Below, piece by piece: positions 23,190 to 33,549 of a stretch of 64,000 nucleotides of DNA. How positions within the stretch are numbered: position 1 is the first letter of the stretch; each line of letters begins with the position of its first letter. Source of the DNA: Eucalyptus grandis (Eukaryota; Streptophyta; Magnoliopsida; Myrtales; Myrtaceae); NCBI RefSeq assembly GCF_016545825.1, contig NC_052614.1, forward strand, positions 36,736,072 to 36,800,071. The letters are read 5' to 3'. The notes beneath the pieces were generated by a model. That model made no database searches and was not told the origin of the DNA. It saw only the letters and a program-made list of their open reading frames with translations. The position numbers and the translations under genes are program-made.

Positions 23190-23510
23190 ATCAGTCACCA
23201 TATCCTATTTGATGTTTAAAGTCACACAATTTATCAATCACCAAAACATGAATACCCTACTATTTCTAAACAAAATCGAGATTTATCCCAGAAACATTGT
23301 AAGAATATTACAATAAGAATTTTCAGCGCCTCTAGCATTGCTTTGTCTGCTAGGCATATGATGTAGCAATACGGTTGCCTAATAGATTATCAATCTATTA
23401 GATTACCGAAGTAAAACAAGAAACTTCAACTTCGAAGACAAAAATATACGAAAATGTTTTCCCTTGGTGTCCTGCAGGCTTTCTACATATAAATTCTGGG
23501 GGTACATTTG
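23190..23510 (+). repeat. three-copy host repeat, copy B
   Basis: Matches 560-890 and 52285-52580 ('tatcaatcaccaaaa', 'cctctag.attgc', 'tagattatcaatc', 'ttttcccttgg'). Before the Copia insertion copies A and B were adjacent direct repeats. Confidence 0.7.
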
Positions 23511-24940
23511 AAGGAAATGATCGTTGAGAGGAGTAGGATTTGACTCAAAGTTGGGACAAAAGGTTTGATGGTTCCAAAATCAGGTAACTTCAAAAGGGCA
23601 TTAAAAAATGAACACAATTTATAACTAGATTAGATTAGGTGATTGGAAAGCTCTAAATTGAGTATTTGACCTTATTTTAGCTAAACTTTTTGAAAAATGA
23701 ATTTCTTTTCGTTTTTTGCTTTTTGAATGAATAGCCAATAACACAGAAAAGAAGAAGTTAAGTTTTGGAGTTCTGCTAATGAGGACTGACTATAGGAAAT
23801 TGCAGAAGAAGGGGCAGAACTGATCAAAGGGGGTTAGATAATGGTCACTTTCTAGTTTCTACCATACACGTTAGGTCACTTAGTCAAAAGTCTAGTGTTC
23901 ACCTCCTTAAAAAACACTGCATCCTTCATTGGATCTTCTGTTTCTAATTCCCTCTCCCAGGAGTATTTAGTGCATATACTGCATTTTTCTAATTAATCCC
24001 GTGCTCTCCATTCTCCACCTGCACCAACCATCTAAATTAAGGTTCTTGAAATATGACGTAATCTGTAATTTGCCCTTCTCCAAGCCTCCGTGCAACCAGA
24101 GCCAGAAGAAATGACACGAATGGAGGGACTAGTCGAGCTTGAGACTTGATGAAATAAGATGTAATCTGTAATTTCGTTTCATAAATGCGTCGTAGGAAAT
24201 TTTCGTCCGATTGAAGCCTGACATATACATGGAAAGTGGTGCATGATTGGACGCTATTAAATTCAAAGCAAAATAGTGGACGATAATAACACCAATGGAG
24301 GGAATAGTTGGAGATTTATAACGTCCGAGTTATCTGAGAACTGAACCCACTTCCATGCACCAAACGCAAATAATCATTTCACTTTAAGCAGACGTTCATC
24401 TTCACTATGACAGTTCTTAAGTACTCCTTTGGGGTCTGGCTCAAGATTGTTAAGATTATTTTTCTTGAATTTATATATGTTGAATGCCAATGTTCTGTTC
24501 TATCTGCATGTGATCTAGACATTTTCGTCTGCATAGTTAGCAGGAATTACACGGCGATTTCCATCAGACTCGTGTCCATCTTCATGAATTTTCTTAAGTT
24601 AGTTTTCTGTACGATGGCCATATAGAGTCTTCGATCCTTCCATGCTAAGTTACTAGTTCTTTTGGAAATTGTCAAAATCAATGCAAAAGAAGTAACGCAC
24701 TCGTGTCTCTGCATTCCCCTGCTATATGCATTGATGGTCTTTTTGAGATTATAATACTGATTGCTACAAGAAAGAGATCATTGCCATACATACCTTTTTC
24801 AAGGTTTTGACTTTGTCCATGCATACCCATTCACGAAACATATCGGAAGCCACGACACTTTTGGAAATAATCATGCAACTGAATTGATGAGCTTTCGACC
24901 AGGCATTTCGACTGTAGATGGAAAATGACTGCAGGAAAGA
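23511..24940. other. intergenic, nothing recognised
   Basis: Short frames only. 'atgtaatctgtaatt' occurs in two related versions near 24056 and 24160. No gene, RNA or element boundary could be supported. Confidence 0.4.
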
Positions 24941-25141
24941 TTTTTCTTTTGGCCATACAGTGGCGCAAATGTTGCTTGGAAGGGTCGAGGCTACTGACTT
25001 CTCAGTGGACTTGCTGCTTCGTAGTCTGCAGGCTCCGTTCACTTCGCTGCTGACTGCGGATCGCTGGGATGGTTGCTGTTCGTAGAGGGTGGTGATGCTG
25101 GCCTGGGGGTTCGTAGGTGGTTCCTATTGTTGCCTGGGTAG
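24941..25141 (+). mobile_element. probable LINE 3' region, left part
   Basis: GC-richer than its neighbours and non-coding. It would continue after removal of 25142-35883 into 35884-36078, which has the look of a plant L1 3' end. The 5' limit is a guess. Confidence 0.3.
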
Positions 25142-25817
25142 TGTCACACCCCAAAACCATCATGAATGGGGGATGACACGGCCGACACGGCCGTCCTTCC
25201 ACTCAAAGGACGCAACCTCAAAGCTCCCAAAATCCAACTCTCAAAAGTCCTCACATCCATATTGCTATCGTACCTATTCATCGTTAGTCGAGGAACCTGA
25301 AAAAGATTGGAAAATAGAGGGGTGAGCAATCACGGCTCAGTGAGTAGTGCATCTCTTCTAAGCAGATCAAGCACCCACTATGCATATTTACAAAACCAAA
25401 CTACAACTCTTTTAACTCAAATCTAGGATATAACAAACATATAGTAAAAAGAATAAGTTACATACATACGCTTCAACATAGCTATATTTATGGCAAAAAT
25501 AATCGTTTCATAATAACATCGAAATAAACATCAATGGTCTAATCCACCGATAATTCACACGCCAATGGTCCATTCCATTGGTTAATCTCATACCACACCA
25601 AACCCAGAAATTTAACAAACCTTCAAGGCCAAAATATAACACTTCTTAATTTCAAAGCAAATATATTCAAGATAATAATAGGCAAATGCTAATGGTCTAA
25701 CCCATTAATCAATCTCATGAAACATGTATCAATGGTCTATTCCATTGATTAATTTCATCAAACCATACATTGATAATCTAATGAAATTACACGGCAATGG
25801 TCCATTCCAACGACTAA

Positions 25818-28800
25818 TGTCACACCCCGATCCTCGGGCACGCATACATCCTTCTACTTGGTCGATTTTAGAATGCAATATTCCAGAACTATGTATCGCC
25901 GATCCTTTCATTTTTATTTGCACATGTGGAAGCAGTTATAAATCCACGTACAATAAAACGATGAGATAGAAAAGCAATGCCATATTTTTCATATTGAAAC
26001 TCACAACCAAACCTTATACATGGTATAACTCAAAGTCTATTCACAAGACTATTCATAGCATTCTAGTCACACTCTTAAGTATACAATACAAGGTTCACAA
26101 AAGAGGATGGGATCTCAATCCTCATCCGGGTCGTACTCAGAATCATCCTGATCCCCTTCTAACTCTTCTTCACTGAGCCCATTTCCTTCAAGTTCTTCAT
26201 CTTTTTCCGGCTCATCGTCCTCTTCTGGTTCCTCCTCCTCAAGCTCATCTACGAGCCTGAAATGTTGTCCCACAACTGGGATGAGATTACGTATCAGCGA
26301 ATTCTACCTCCTGAGACTCGATTAGTAAACCAATACGCCTTAGGGCTGCCTATACACAACACGAGTCAGATGACTTACCTTGGCCTCAGATTCCGCCCTG
26401 CATATTAGCACAGACAAAATAGGCACCCAAGCAATCACATCACCGATCGAAGCATCGATCAAATTGACCTAGTCGATTAAACGTAAATCAAACTATTCAC
26501 CGGTCATTTCTACTATTCCAACTCAACTCCCAAATATGAATCACGGTTCTTAGGACACAACTTATTTATAGGTGGTAATCATAGCCCCACCAAGCAACTT
26601 TCTTAGATTTAGTGGCTTTACGGTCCCACGCGACCCTTTCAAGATCCAATGGCTTTACGGTCCCACTCGACCCTTTCAAGATCTAATTTAGAAATGAATC
26701 TTAAAATCACTCATAAATTACTTTAGCACCAAATAAAGCTCAAATAAATAAACGGACCGCACCACGACAATCAACACGAAATTCCAATCACCAACCATCC
26801 CAATTGAATTTCCGAAAAAAAATTAATTAAATAATTAATTTCAAAAATCATTAAATAAATACTAAAAATCCAATTTAGGCCCGTAATGCCGAATTGGACC
26901 CCGAGACGAGCCCGGAAAATTACCGAGACTCGTTCGATAAATAATAGCACCTTTTTATTTGCTAATGACTAAATCTAACCACCTAACATGCATCATTAAG
27001 TCACTAATTTAATTGTTCTAAACTAATCTAACCACCTAAGTGCACTTAATTAAATCTAACCAACCCCTAAGCATAATTAGCAAACTAAGAAAGTATTAGT
27101 GAGTAAAACTCACTTGGTTAAAAGTGAGAACCGGGACACTGCGACGGCGACGCGACGGTGGCCGAAATCGGGCTTTCAACGACACCGACGGGCTTGGACC
27201 AAACCTTGAACTAGGTTCAACAAATCTCAGCTCAACTGAGATTTGTTCTTGCAATGAACTGGGCTCGCTCTTGGGCTTAGGCTTGGGCTTGGCTGCGATT
27301 GGCCTTTCTTCACGAGCCGGACTTGGGCCGAAGATTTGATGGCTTCGCTGGGCCATTGCTGCTGAAGAAGCCCACACGAAAATGAAGACACGACGAAGAC
27401 GAAAGCTACTCGGCGGACGTTGCTTCACTGGCCAAACTCGGCTGACTCGGTGGCCGACCAAATTCGGGGGAAATTTCTCGCAGACAGATGCAGGTTTCCT
27501 TGGTGGTCTTCAGTGTCCGCTTGTTGACTGAAGAAGAGGCAGATGCGGCCAAGTGGTAGCAAAGAAAGGCTGCTCAGTCAACCAAAGGCTTTGTTTGTTG
27601 CTGTTGTTGACCGAAGGAGCTGAGCTTGAACGCATGGAGAAGCAAGCGGTAATGGAGCAGCAACGTGAAGAGCAGAGAGAGAGAGACACGCTGGATGTGG
27701 CAGCTTCGGTGGTTGTTGGCACGAAGAGAGGAGGCAGATGGGGCGGATGATGGGAATTGTAGTGATCAGCTTGAGAGAAACGTCCAGAGAGAGAGTGAGA
27801 TAGATTCGGTTATTTTGCGTGAGAGAGAAGTAGTCGACGATGTAGGTTTTTGTGCAGCCGTGAGCATCCAAAGGAGGGGGTGGTGCACATAGATGGAGAA
27901 GCTAGCTAAGGGGGAGTAAAAGTCTTAAAAATACTTGAGTGTTTGGTCCCCTTGTTGGCTAGCAAAAATATCTTAATGTTCCCCAATACTTTCTTGCATC
28001 AATATTCACCAAATTATCCAAATTGAAGCCCCAAATTTCTATCCCTTTTCCAATTTCGAAATTCGCCCAAATAAATTAAATTTTCTCACTCAATTTCCCA
28101 AATTGAGATCTAATTTCGACCTAGAAAAATCCCAAAAAATTTTCTATAAATCCCGAATGCTCAAAGGCTCGGCTTGAAGTCCAAATTTCCTTTAATTTGG
28201 CCCATCTGAATCTCCACTAATTTTCGGCAACGTCCGGACCGATTTTCCGTAAAAATCTCGGAATCTGTGAAAAATCTTTTGAGACTGAGTTGACACTCCT
28301 AGGATTTATTGTGATATGACCGAAACTTCAATTTCCGAAATCAGACTTGAATTGGCGGTTAATTTCTATTCGACGCGTTTTTAGCGTGACTTAGGCTACC
28401 GGGTAACGTTCAGACAATTTTAGTGCAAATGACCCGTGGTCGATTTTTTTCGAACCACTATGAACCCACTCGACTCATTGGCGACTCTCAATTGTCGTGA
28501 AAATCTCGATGATTCAAATACGGAAACAGGGTACCAAAACAATAAGAAAATCAATCTAGTACCAATCGACGAGAATTTTTTAATTTAGTAGTGTCACCCA
28601 CGATTAGCCACACATCTCTATCGATCCAGTCTATCTCTGATTTCAAATAGATTTTTAACTGTGTCGTAATGGTCTCTAAAGATGGACACGGTCGAAAAGC
28701 CGATTCCTGATCGAGTTCTCAAGTCTATTACCTTAAAATTCTTTAATAATTTCCCCAGATAGTCTAGTTATCTCATTCCGATCAGTTTTGAGAATAGCCC

Positions 28801-28868
28801 TATAGACGTGTCAATAAAATGCCCGATTCATTCAGTAGAAGACATGGTTGAAAAATCTGACTGTCACA
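25818..28868 (-). mobile_element. nested 3.05-kb solo-LTR-like element
   Basis: Flanked by TSD ACTAA (25813-25817 and 28869-28873). The other LTR has the uninterrupted sequence at about 34218-34224. The ends are TGTCACACCCCG ... TGTCACA on the plus strand (TG...CA). It has no internal PBS/PPT pair and no gag or pol, so a solo LTR of a large-LTR Gypsy family (Tekay/Del type) is the best reading. The minus orientation is inferred from the 'TGTGACA' start and '...GGTGTGACA' end. Short TTTAC-rich, CT-rich and acidic-ORF segments lie inside. Confidence 0.78.
26115..26303 (-). CDS. short acidic open frame inside the solo LTR
   Basis: 62 codons open from a TAG at 26304-26306 to TGA at 26115-26117. 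It begins 'NSLIRNLIPVVGQHFRLVD' and continues with a long Glu/Asp tract ending 'DDSEYDPDED'. There is no ATG at its beginning, so if real it is a 3' exon. It lies in the sense of the presumed LTR orientation. I know no matching family; a decayed captured exon or chance Asp/Glu coding is possible. Confidence 0.3.
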   Translation of the reverse strand, partial: NSLIRNLIPVVGQHFRLVDELEEEEPEEDDEPEKDEELEGNGLSEEELEGDQDDSEYDPDED

Positions 28869-30412
28869 ACTAATCTCAAATTACATGTCGATGGTCCATT
28901 CCATCGAACCAACTCATATCACATGTCAATGGCTCACTCCATTGACCAATCCGTTGCTCAATATCAAACCATAGTCACGATACAACGCCCGGTGACGACG
29001 CGACTAAGATTCCCCCCTTGGCAAGATCTCCATCTATTATTAGCCGGTGGCTCGGCCCACAAGGATATCCTAGAATAGTATGCGCATACTCACAAACCCC
29101 TCACTGGGCTCACAACGATATTAAGCATCCACATTAATTCAAAACAACACCATCCATAATCCTCAAACCAAATTCATAAAATATTTCATATATCATGAAA
29201 AGATTTCACAACTCAACTTATCCGCCATAAATACTTTTCATAAAACATTCTCAAATAATTCAAGACCCGTATCATAAATTAAATTCAAATCAAATACATT
29301 TCAAAAAGTTTATCACAAATCAATATCTATATAACCTTCCATAAATTATCTCAAAGTCGAGCTTTTTGTGAAATGGTTTCACAAACCCAACACGTGTAAT
29401 ATTTCTCAACTTCGTTCATCAAACAGAATATATATTCATAAAAAGTTCTCACACTATTTTCAAATATCAAAACTTAGTAAATGCCCGATCCAACTTTTAT
29501 GCAATAAACATGCTTATTTATAACTAATAAAATATCAAATCATGGTCATTTTGAAGACATGAGCTTATAAATTCTTAGAAGAGATAGCACCACTCACTTG
29601 GGAAAGTCGAAAAATCAACCTATGTGGTTACTTGAGCCAATGCACTCGTATTCCTATTAATAAATCGAAAACGATATTAAAACTAGGTAATATGCCACTC
29701 TCCAACTATCGACTCGACTAAATTATGTTTATTCATTGATAAAACGACACCTACGCGCTAATAAATCACTCAACCAAAACAATTACTCAAAGCTGTCCTT
29801 AGCGCGAAGTGCAAGCACGAAACTTCATCATGCTATAATTTTCTCCACCGAACTCTATTTAAAGCGTACTTATAATCAATGGAAAGCTCATCCAACATAC
29901 TACAAGAACCCCAATTGAGCCAACCCGAAATCAAGCCGAAAATCAACAAAATATAGCCCTGAAGTTCTGGTCATGTACTGTTCATCACGCGTGAGAAACT
30001 TCAAAATTTTGTTTTGGGCAAACCGTGAGCTCAAATCACGATCCGTAAAATCCCACAACTTCACAACATCCCAAGCTATTATTTCTATAAAAATACGAAG
30101 ATCAACGACTCAAAAATCATACTTCGCCACTCGATATTTTCAAAACTCCGAATTTCAAGCCCTAGGTCCGAAATTACTCCGATTGAACGAATGGGCGGCA
30201 CGAGCGCTTACCGGGTGTTGCATTACATGGATTGACGAGGCTCCCATGATGAAAACACACAAAACCCTCTTTCTTCTTCTTCTTCTTCTTCTTTTTTCGA
30301 GCATGGGCTCTCTGATCCCCCTTTCTCTCTCTCCTCCTTTTTCTCTCTCTTTCCCTTTTATCTCCTCCTTTTCCCCCTTTTTCTTTTCTTTTTTTTTCTC
30401 TCTTTTTTCTTT

Positions 30413-30470
<58 letters not shown>

Positions 30471-30555
30471 TCTTCTTCTCTCCCGAAGACTCTCTATCTC
30501 TCTCCTTCTTCTTTCTCCTTTTTATTTTTGACTGGGTTAAAACCCAAATTTTACA

Positions 30556-30575
30556 TTCTCCCCTCCTTAAAAAAA
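30556..30575 (-). other. chromovirus-like polypurine tract
   Basis: Minus strand 'ttaaggaggggagaa' abuts the 3' LTR. 'TAAGGxGGGAGAATGTxA' is the usual end of the internal region in this Gypsy group. Confidence 0.8.
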
Positions 30576-30602
30576 ATTTTATCCTCGAAATTTAGACATA
30601 CA

Positions 30603-30672
30603 TTAATTACCAAACAAGTGAGAGTATTTGTGTCTTGCCTTTTCCTCGAGCTCCCAAGTGGCCCATCTCCTG
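30603..30672 (-). pseudogene. last codons of Gypsy pol (chromodomain tail)
   Basis: Minus strand encodes 'WATWELEEKARHKYSHLFGN' and then TAA (30603-30605). The 'ATWE.E...R..YPHLF' ending is the normal C-terminus of chromovirus integrase, beyond the chromodomain. It shows that the 3' end of a true pol gene was kept while everything upstream was replaced. Confidence 0.75.
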
Positions 30673-30734
30673 ATATGATTTTGCTATTGAATCTTCACAT
30701 ATATTCTCGTTATCTTTTCATTGAGGATGCATCT

Positions 30735-31045
30735 CATCACCAATCAGAAATTCATGAATTACTCCATGCTTCGATCCTGCTACAACTTGGGCCTTTTTTT
30801 TTAATGTTTGTGTTCACTTCATGCTGCTCCATAATTCGTCTAAGCTCAAGCACATTATCTGAATTTCCTTTGGAAGCATACAGGGTTGATAATAACATGT
30901 GGAAACCATCATGGTCTAGCTGAAGCTCACCAAGTTTTCTTCCTATCCTCCCCATTTTCGATGTCATCGTGCTTTCTACAAAAAAACCAAGAAGGGTTCA
31001 CAAAGTAGAAATATCAGGTGCCATAGGTATGCTCTCAAAGGTGCC
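30735..31045 (-). pseudogene. captured fragment of an E-class PPR gene
   Basis: On the minus strand 'TFESIPMAPDISTL' (PLS-type PPR end) leads, after a stop and a frameshift, to an E-motif-like stretch: 'DHDGFHMLLSTLYASKGNS', 'NVLELRRIMEQHEV', 'GPSCSRIEA'. PLS/E PPR proteins bind organellar RNA. The fragment covers only the C-terminal part and lacks a start. Orientation equals that of the element. It is not a copy of the PPR gene at 55172-56614, whose E region differs clearly. Confidence 0.65.
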
Positions 31046-31379
31046 AGCCAAAGGTAGGGACCACCCAACCGAGAACTTGGTTAGCTCTGGGATCATGATA
31101 AAGTCTAGAATCCGTGAGAAGTGAAGAAAATTATACATTATACTTCATGAGCCAATATGACTTCACACTTTTCGCTTCATGAATGTATGGTCCCTTGGTA
31201 TAAAACAGTTTGTTGTACACTAAAACTCAAACGCCGAGTTAGAAAAAGAGAATCAACGATGTAGAAATATGGTTTCTCTAACCATGCTAGATTGATACTG
31301 ACTTGCATAAGCTCTTTCATTCCCTTGTAATTCCCCCTTTTTTTCCTCTAGCTTCTGAAGGCTTACCACTTCTACCAAG
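31046..31379 (-). other. captured or filler DNA of unknown source
   Basis: Between the two PPR-like fragments inside the element. One minus-strand stretch reads 'LQKLEEKKGELQGNERAYA' without recognisable homology. No other signal was seen. Confidence 0.35.
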
Positions 31380-31840
31380 CCCACTTAACAAGGCTATGCA
31401 AGGTAGAGTGTTCGGTTTGCAGCAATACCTTTCCATCTAGTTAAGCAGCTTTCTAGCTTGATCTACTTTACTTACTCGACAAGACCCAACGATGATAATG
31501 GTATATGTCGCACATTTGGGATACAACCCTTCAAGGACATCTTGTTCACTATTTCCTTTGCATTGCTAGATTCCCCTCCTTACAAAATGAATGAACTATG
31601 GCACTATGTTCCACTTTGCCAATTGGAAACCTCTCTGTTTTGCTTCCCTCAAAATTCAAGAGCCTCGCCTCCATGACCATGCTTGGCAAGCACATTGACC
31701 AAACGATCATAAGTGATCTTGGTTTGGTAATAATTTACCACCCTTACCATTTTCTGCAGCATCTGCCTCACTTCTTCATCCCTTCTCCTTACATAGAAAA
31801 TCCATGACAAGGTAGCAATTGACCTTATTTGTAGGCATGC
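31380..31840 (-). pseudogene. captured fragment of a P-class PPR gene
   Basis: Minus strand in broken frames: 'DFLCKEK', 'EVRQMLQKMV', 'TKITYDRLVNVLAKHGHGG', 'KEIVNKMSLKGCIPNV' and decayed copies of the next repeats ('GL...VGKVDQARKLLNQME'-like). The 35-residue spacing with 'xxTYxxLVxxLxKxG' is the P-type PPR pattern. Stops and frameshifts show it makes no protein. It abuts the ABCB fragment with no spacer. Confidence 0.65.
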
Positions 31841-33000
31841 CATTCGCAAGTTCTACAGTAGGTTTGATCTCAAGTATGGTGCCTCCCTTTCCATATACAA
31901 TATTGTCCTTGATGCTGCACACGAATAACACATGCTTCTAATTAAAAAGCCCGAGTTTGCTCCTGATCCTTTTAAGCTGAAACAATTTAAAGTCAATACG
32001 ATTGATAAGTACTTCGTTGGCTTGGGGTCGTAGAATCTCTCTAACAAACTGATCACTATGGATGTCCTACTTCCGCTTTGTCCCACTAGAGTGGCAGTTG
32101 TACCACTCGGGATGCTAAGAGAGAACACATTGAATGTTTGCTCATTGGGCCTGGCTGCGTAACTGAAACAAACATCCACCAACTTAATATCTCATTGAAT
32201 TCATCTAGTTTCTTTCCCTTAGTGTCAAAAGAATCGATCTCCGGCTTCCCTCGGATGGTCTCAGACATCTTCTATACGGCAGCTCATCCAATAGCAAATG
32301 CACTAATGCATGAAGAAGCCTGCTATATGAACTTTCCCATGTTTTCACCCAAGCGTCCTAGATGAGAACTGTGTTGCCCAACATTCTCCTGGCCAACTCT
32401 CCAGTGTTAGTCTATTTGTCAAAGAATGCGACATCTTGTCTCAATATAATTTGCAAATAAAGACCTCTTATTCTTGCAGCCAGTTGCTTGCCGGTGACCA
32501 TCCAGCAAGACACCTAAAGAAATGCTGCCGCACCACACCTAAGCACCAGATAAACTTAAGAGGAATCTGAAGATTTCACAATCTCAACGTAAGAACTTCC
32601 TTTTCGAGAAATGAGTTTCTCTGTAACAATCCATAAAGTCCATATTTGCAAAGGTTTAACCTTAGACACAAGAGCAACAATATCATTATTATCCTAGCTC
32701 TAGCCAAACGTATTGATCAGTTGTTCGAACAAGGTGATCATAAGTGGTAGAGTAAGGCCATTCCCCACTGCGCCTATCAACCCAAACAACTATCAATAGC
32801 ATATCAGTAGAATCTGCAAATGAGAATAGCTTGAGGAATGGAATAGATTTCCCTTTCTCATCTCTTTTGCTCTTGTTGGAATCCTGTTCATTCTCATTCA
32901 TAGCAAGGCTCTTTACCATTGCCGTCGCCACCTCGAGGCTCCTTGATATGGCAATTTCATTGTTTCCGGAATCTTCGGTTGCTTCATTTTCGATAGCCAT
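31841..33000 (-). pseudogene. captured, internally deleted ABCB transporter gene
   Basis: The minus strand starts with an ABCB-type N-terminus at 33000 ('MAIENEATED', then 'IPFLKLFSFADSTDMLL'). It proceeds through TM1 ('...NGLTLP'-like), a likely retained intron (about 32590-32665), '[18 protein letters not shown]' and 'LRQDVAFFD', and 'TNTGEL'. It then jumps over some 200 residues to the end of the first membrane domain ('CISAFA', 'KPEIDSFDTKGKKLDE') and nucleotide-binding domain 1 ('CFSYAARPNEQTFNVFSLSI'). Walker A reads 'GQSGSRTSIVISL' and so lacks the Lys of GKST. It ends at 'EIKPTVELAN'. ABCB proteins are ATP-driven membrane exporters, some of which move auxin. Stops and frameshifts make this copy dead. 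Confidence 0.82.
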
Positions 33001-33532
33001 GCCACTGTACCTGGGACACAAATCTATTATGCAACTTCATTATTTGTATATATATATATAGAATTGCCTGGGGAGTTTCAAAAAAAGTTAGCTTGCAAGT
33101 GCTGTCTTTAGGGATCTCGATTGTATACGATCCTGATATGAAGTTTTCACCACCAACTCTTCTATTATATGCACACTCAAAAAATTGATTGTCCAACAAG
33201 TAAAGCATGGTACCACGAGTCGCTCTCTCTCTCGATTGAAGACTCGTAGCCCAACATTTCTTATCCTTGAACTCAACACTTCTGCCATGATAACATCTTC
33301 CTTTATCACACTTGGCACATCAAGGCTTTACTCAATCTCTCCATTATGACCCTTCAAGTCACAGTGATCTTCATAGTACCTGCAGGGTGTTCCACAACTT
33401 TAAACATTGTTGCACGAGTTTCGACCCCAAAAGAAAGACCTACATCCTAATACATAACAAAGAATAACGTGCTAAAACTAACACACCCTCACAATGTCCC
33501 ATAAAATTTACACCCAAAAGATCATAGCATAA
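33001..33532 (-). other. leader region of the gene-capturing element
   Basis: Between the PBS and the ABCB start codon. It includes a short TA run (33046-33060) and a minus-strand frame (33088-33318) that I cannot assign. It could be retroviral leader or a fourth captured fragment. Confidence 0.4.
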
Positions 33533-33544
33533 GCTTTGATACCA
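33533..33544 (-). other. primer binding site (tRNA-iMet type)
   Basis: Minus strand 'tggtatcaaagc', 5 bases inside the 5' LTR; one mismatch to the standard TGGTATCAGAGC. Confidence 0.85.
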
Positions 33545-33549
33545 CAAGA

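Larger units (their letters stand above)
25142..30555 (-). repeat. chromovirus-like 3' LTR, split by a nested insertion
   Basis: Without the nested 25818-28868 element and one TSD copy it is about 2358 bp, close to the 2334 bp of the other LTR and very similar to it. It contains 'caatggtc(c)attccattg' type repeats (25550-25810, 28880-28950), a TTC run near 30263-30297 and a CT run at about 30415-30462. A 316-codon plus-strand frame here is low-complexity (Ser/Leu from CT) and is not a gene. Confidence 0.88.

Noticed and set aside
29973..30923. 316-codon plus-strand frame
   Set aside because: It runs across the LTR end with a CT microsatellite coding Ser/Leu and into the antisense of captured gene fragments. 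No domain is present.
31841..33000. A functional ABCB transporter gene
   Set aside because: Walker A lysine lost, membrane domain largely deleted, and many stops. It lies inside a retroelement.
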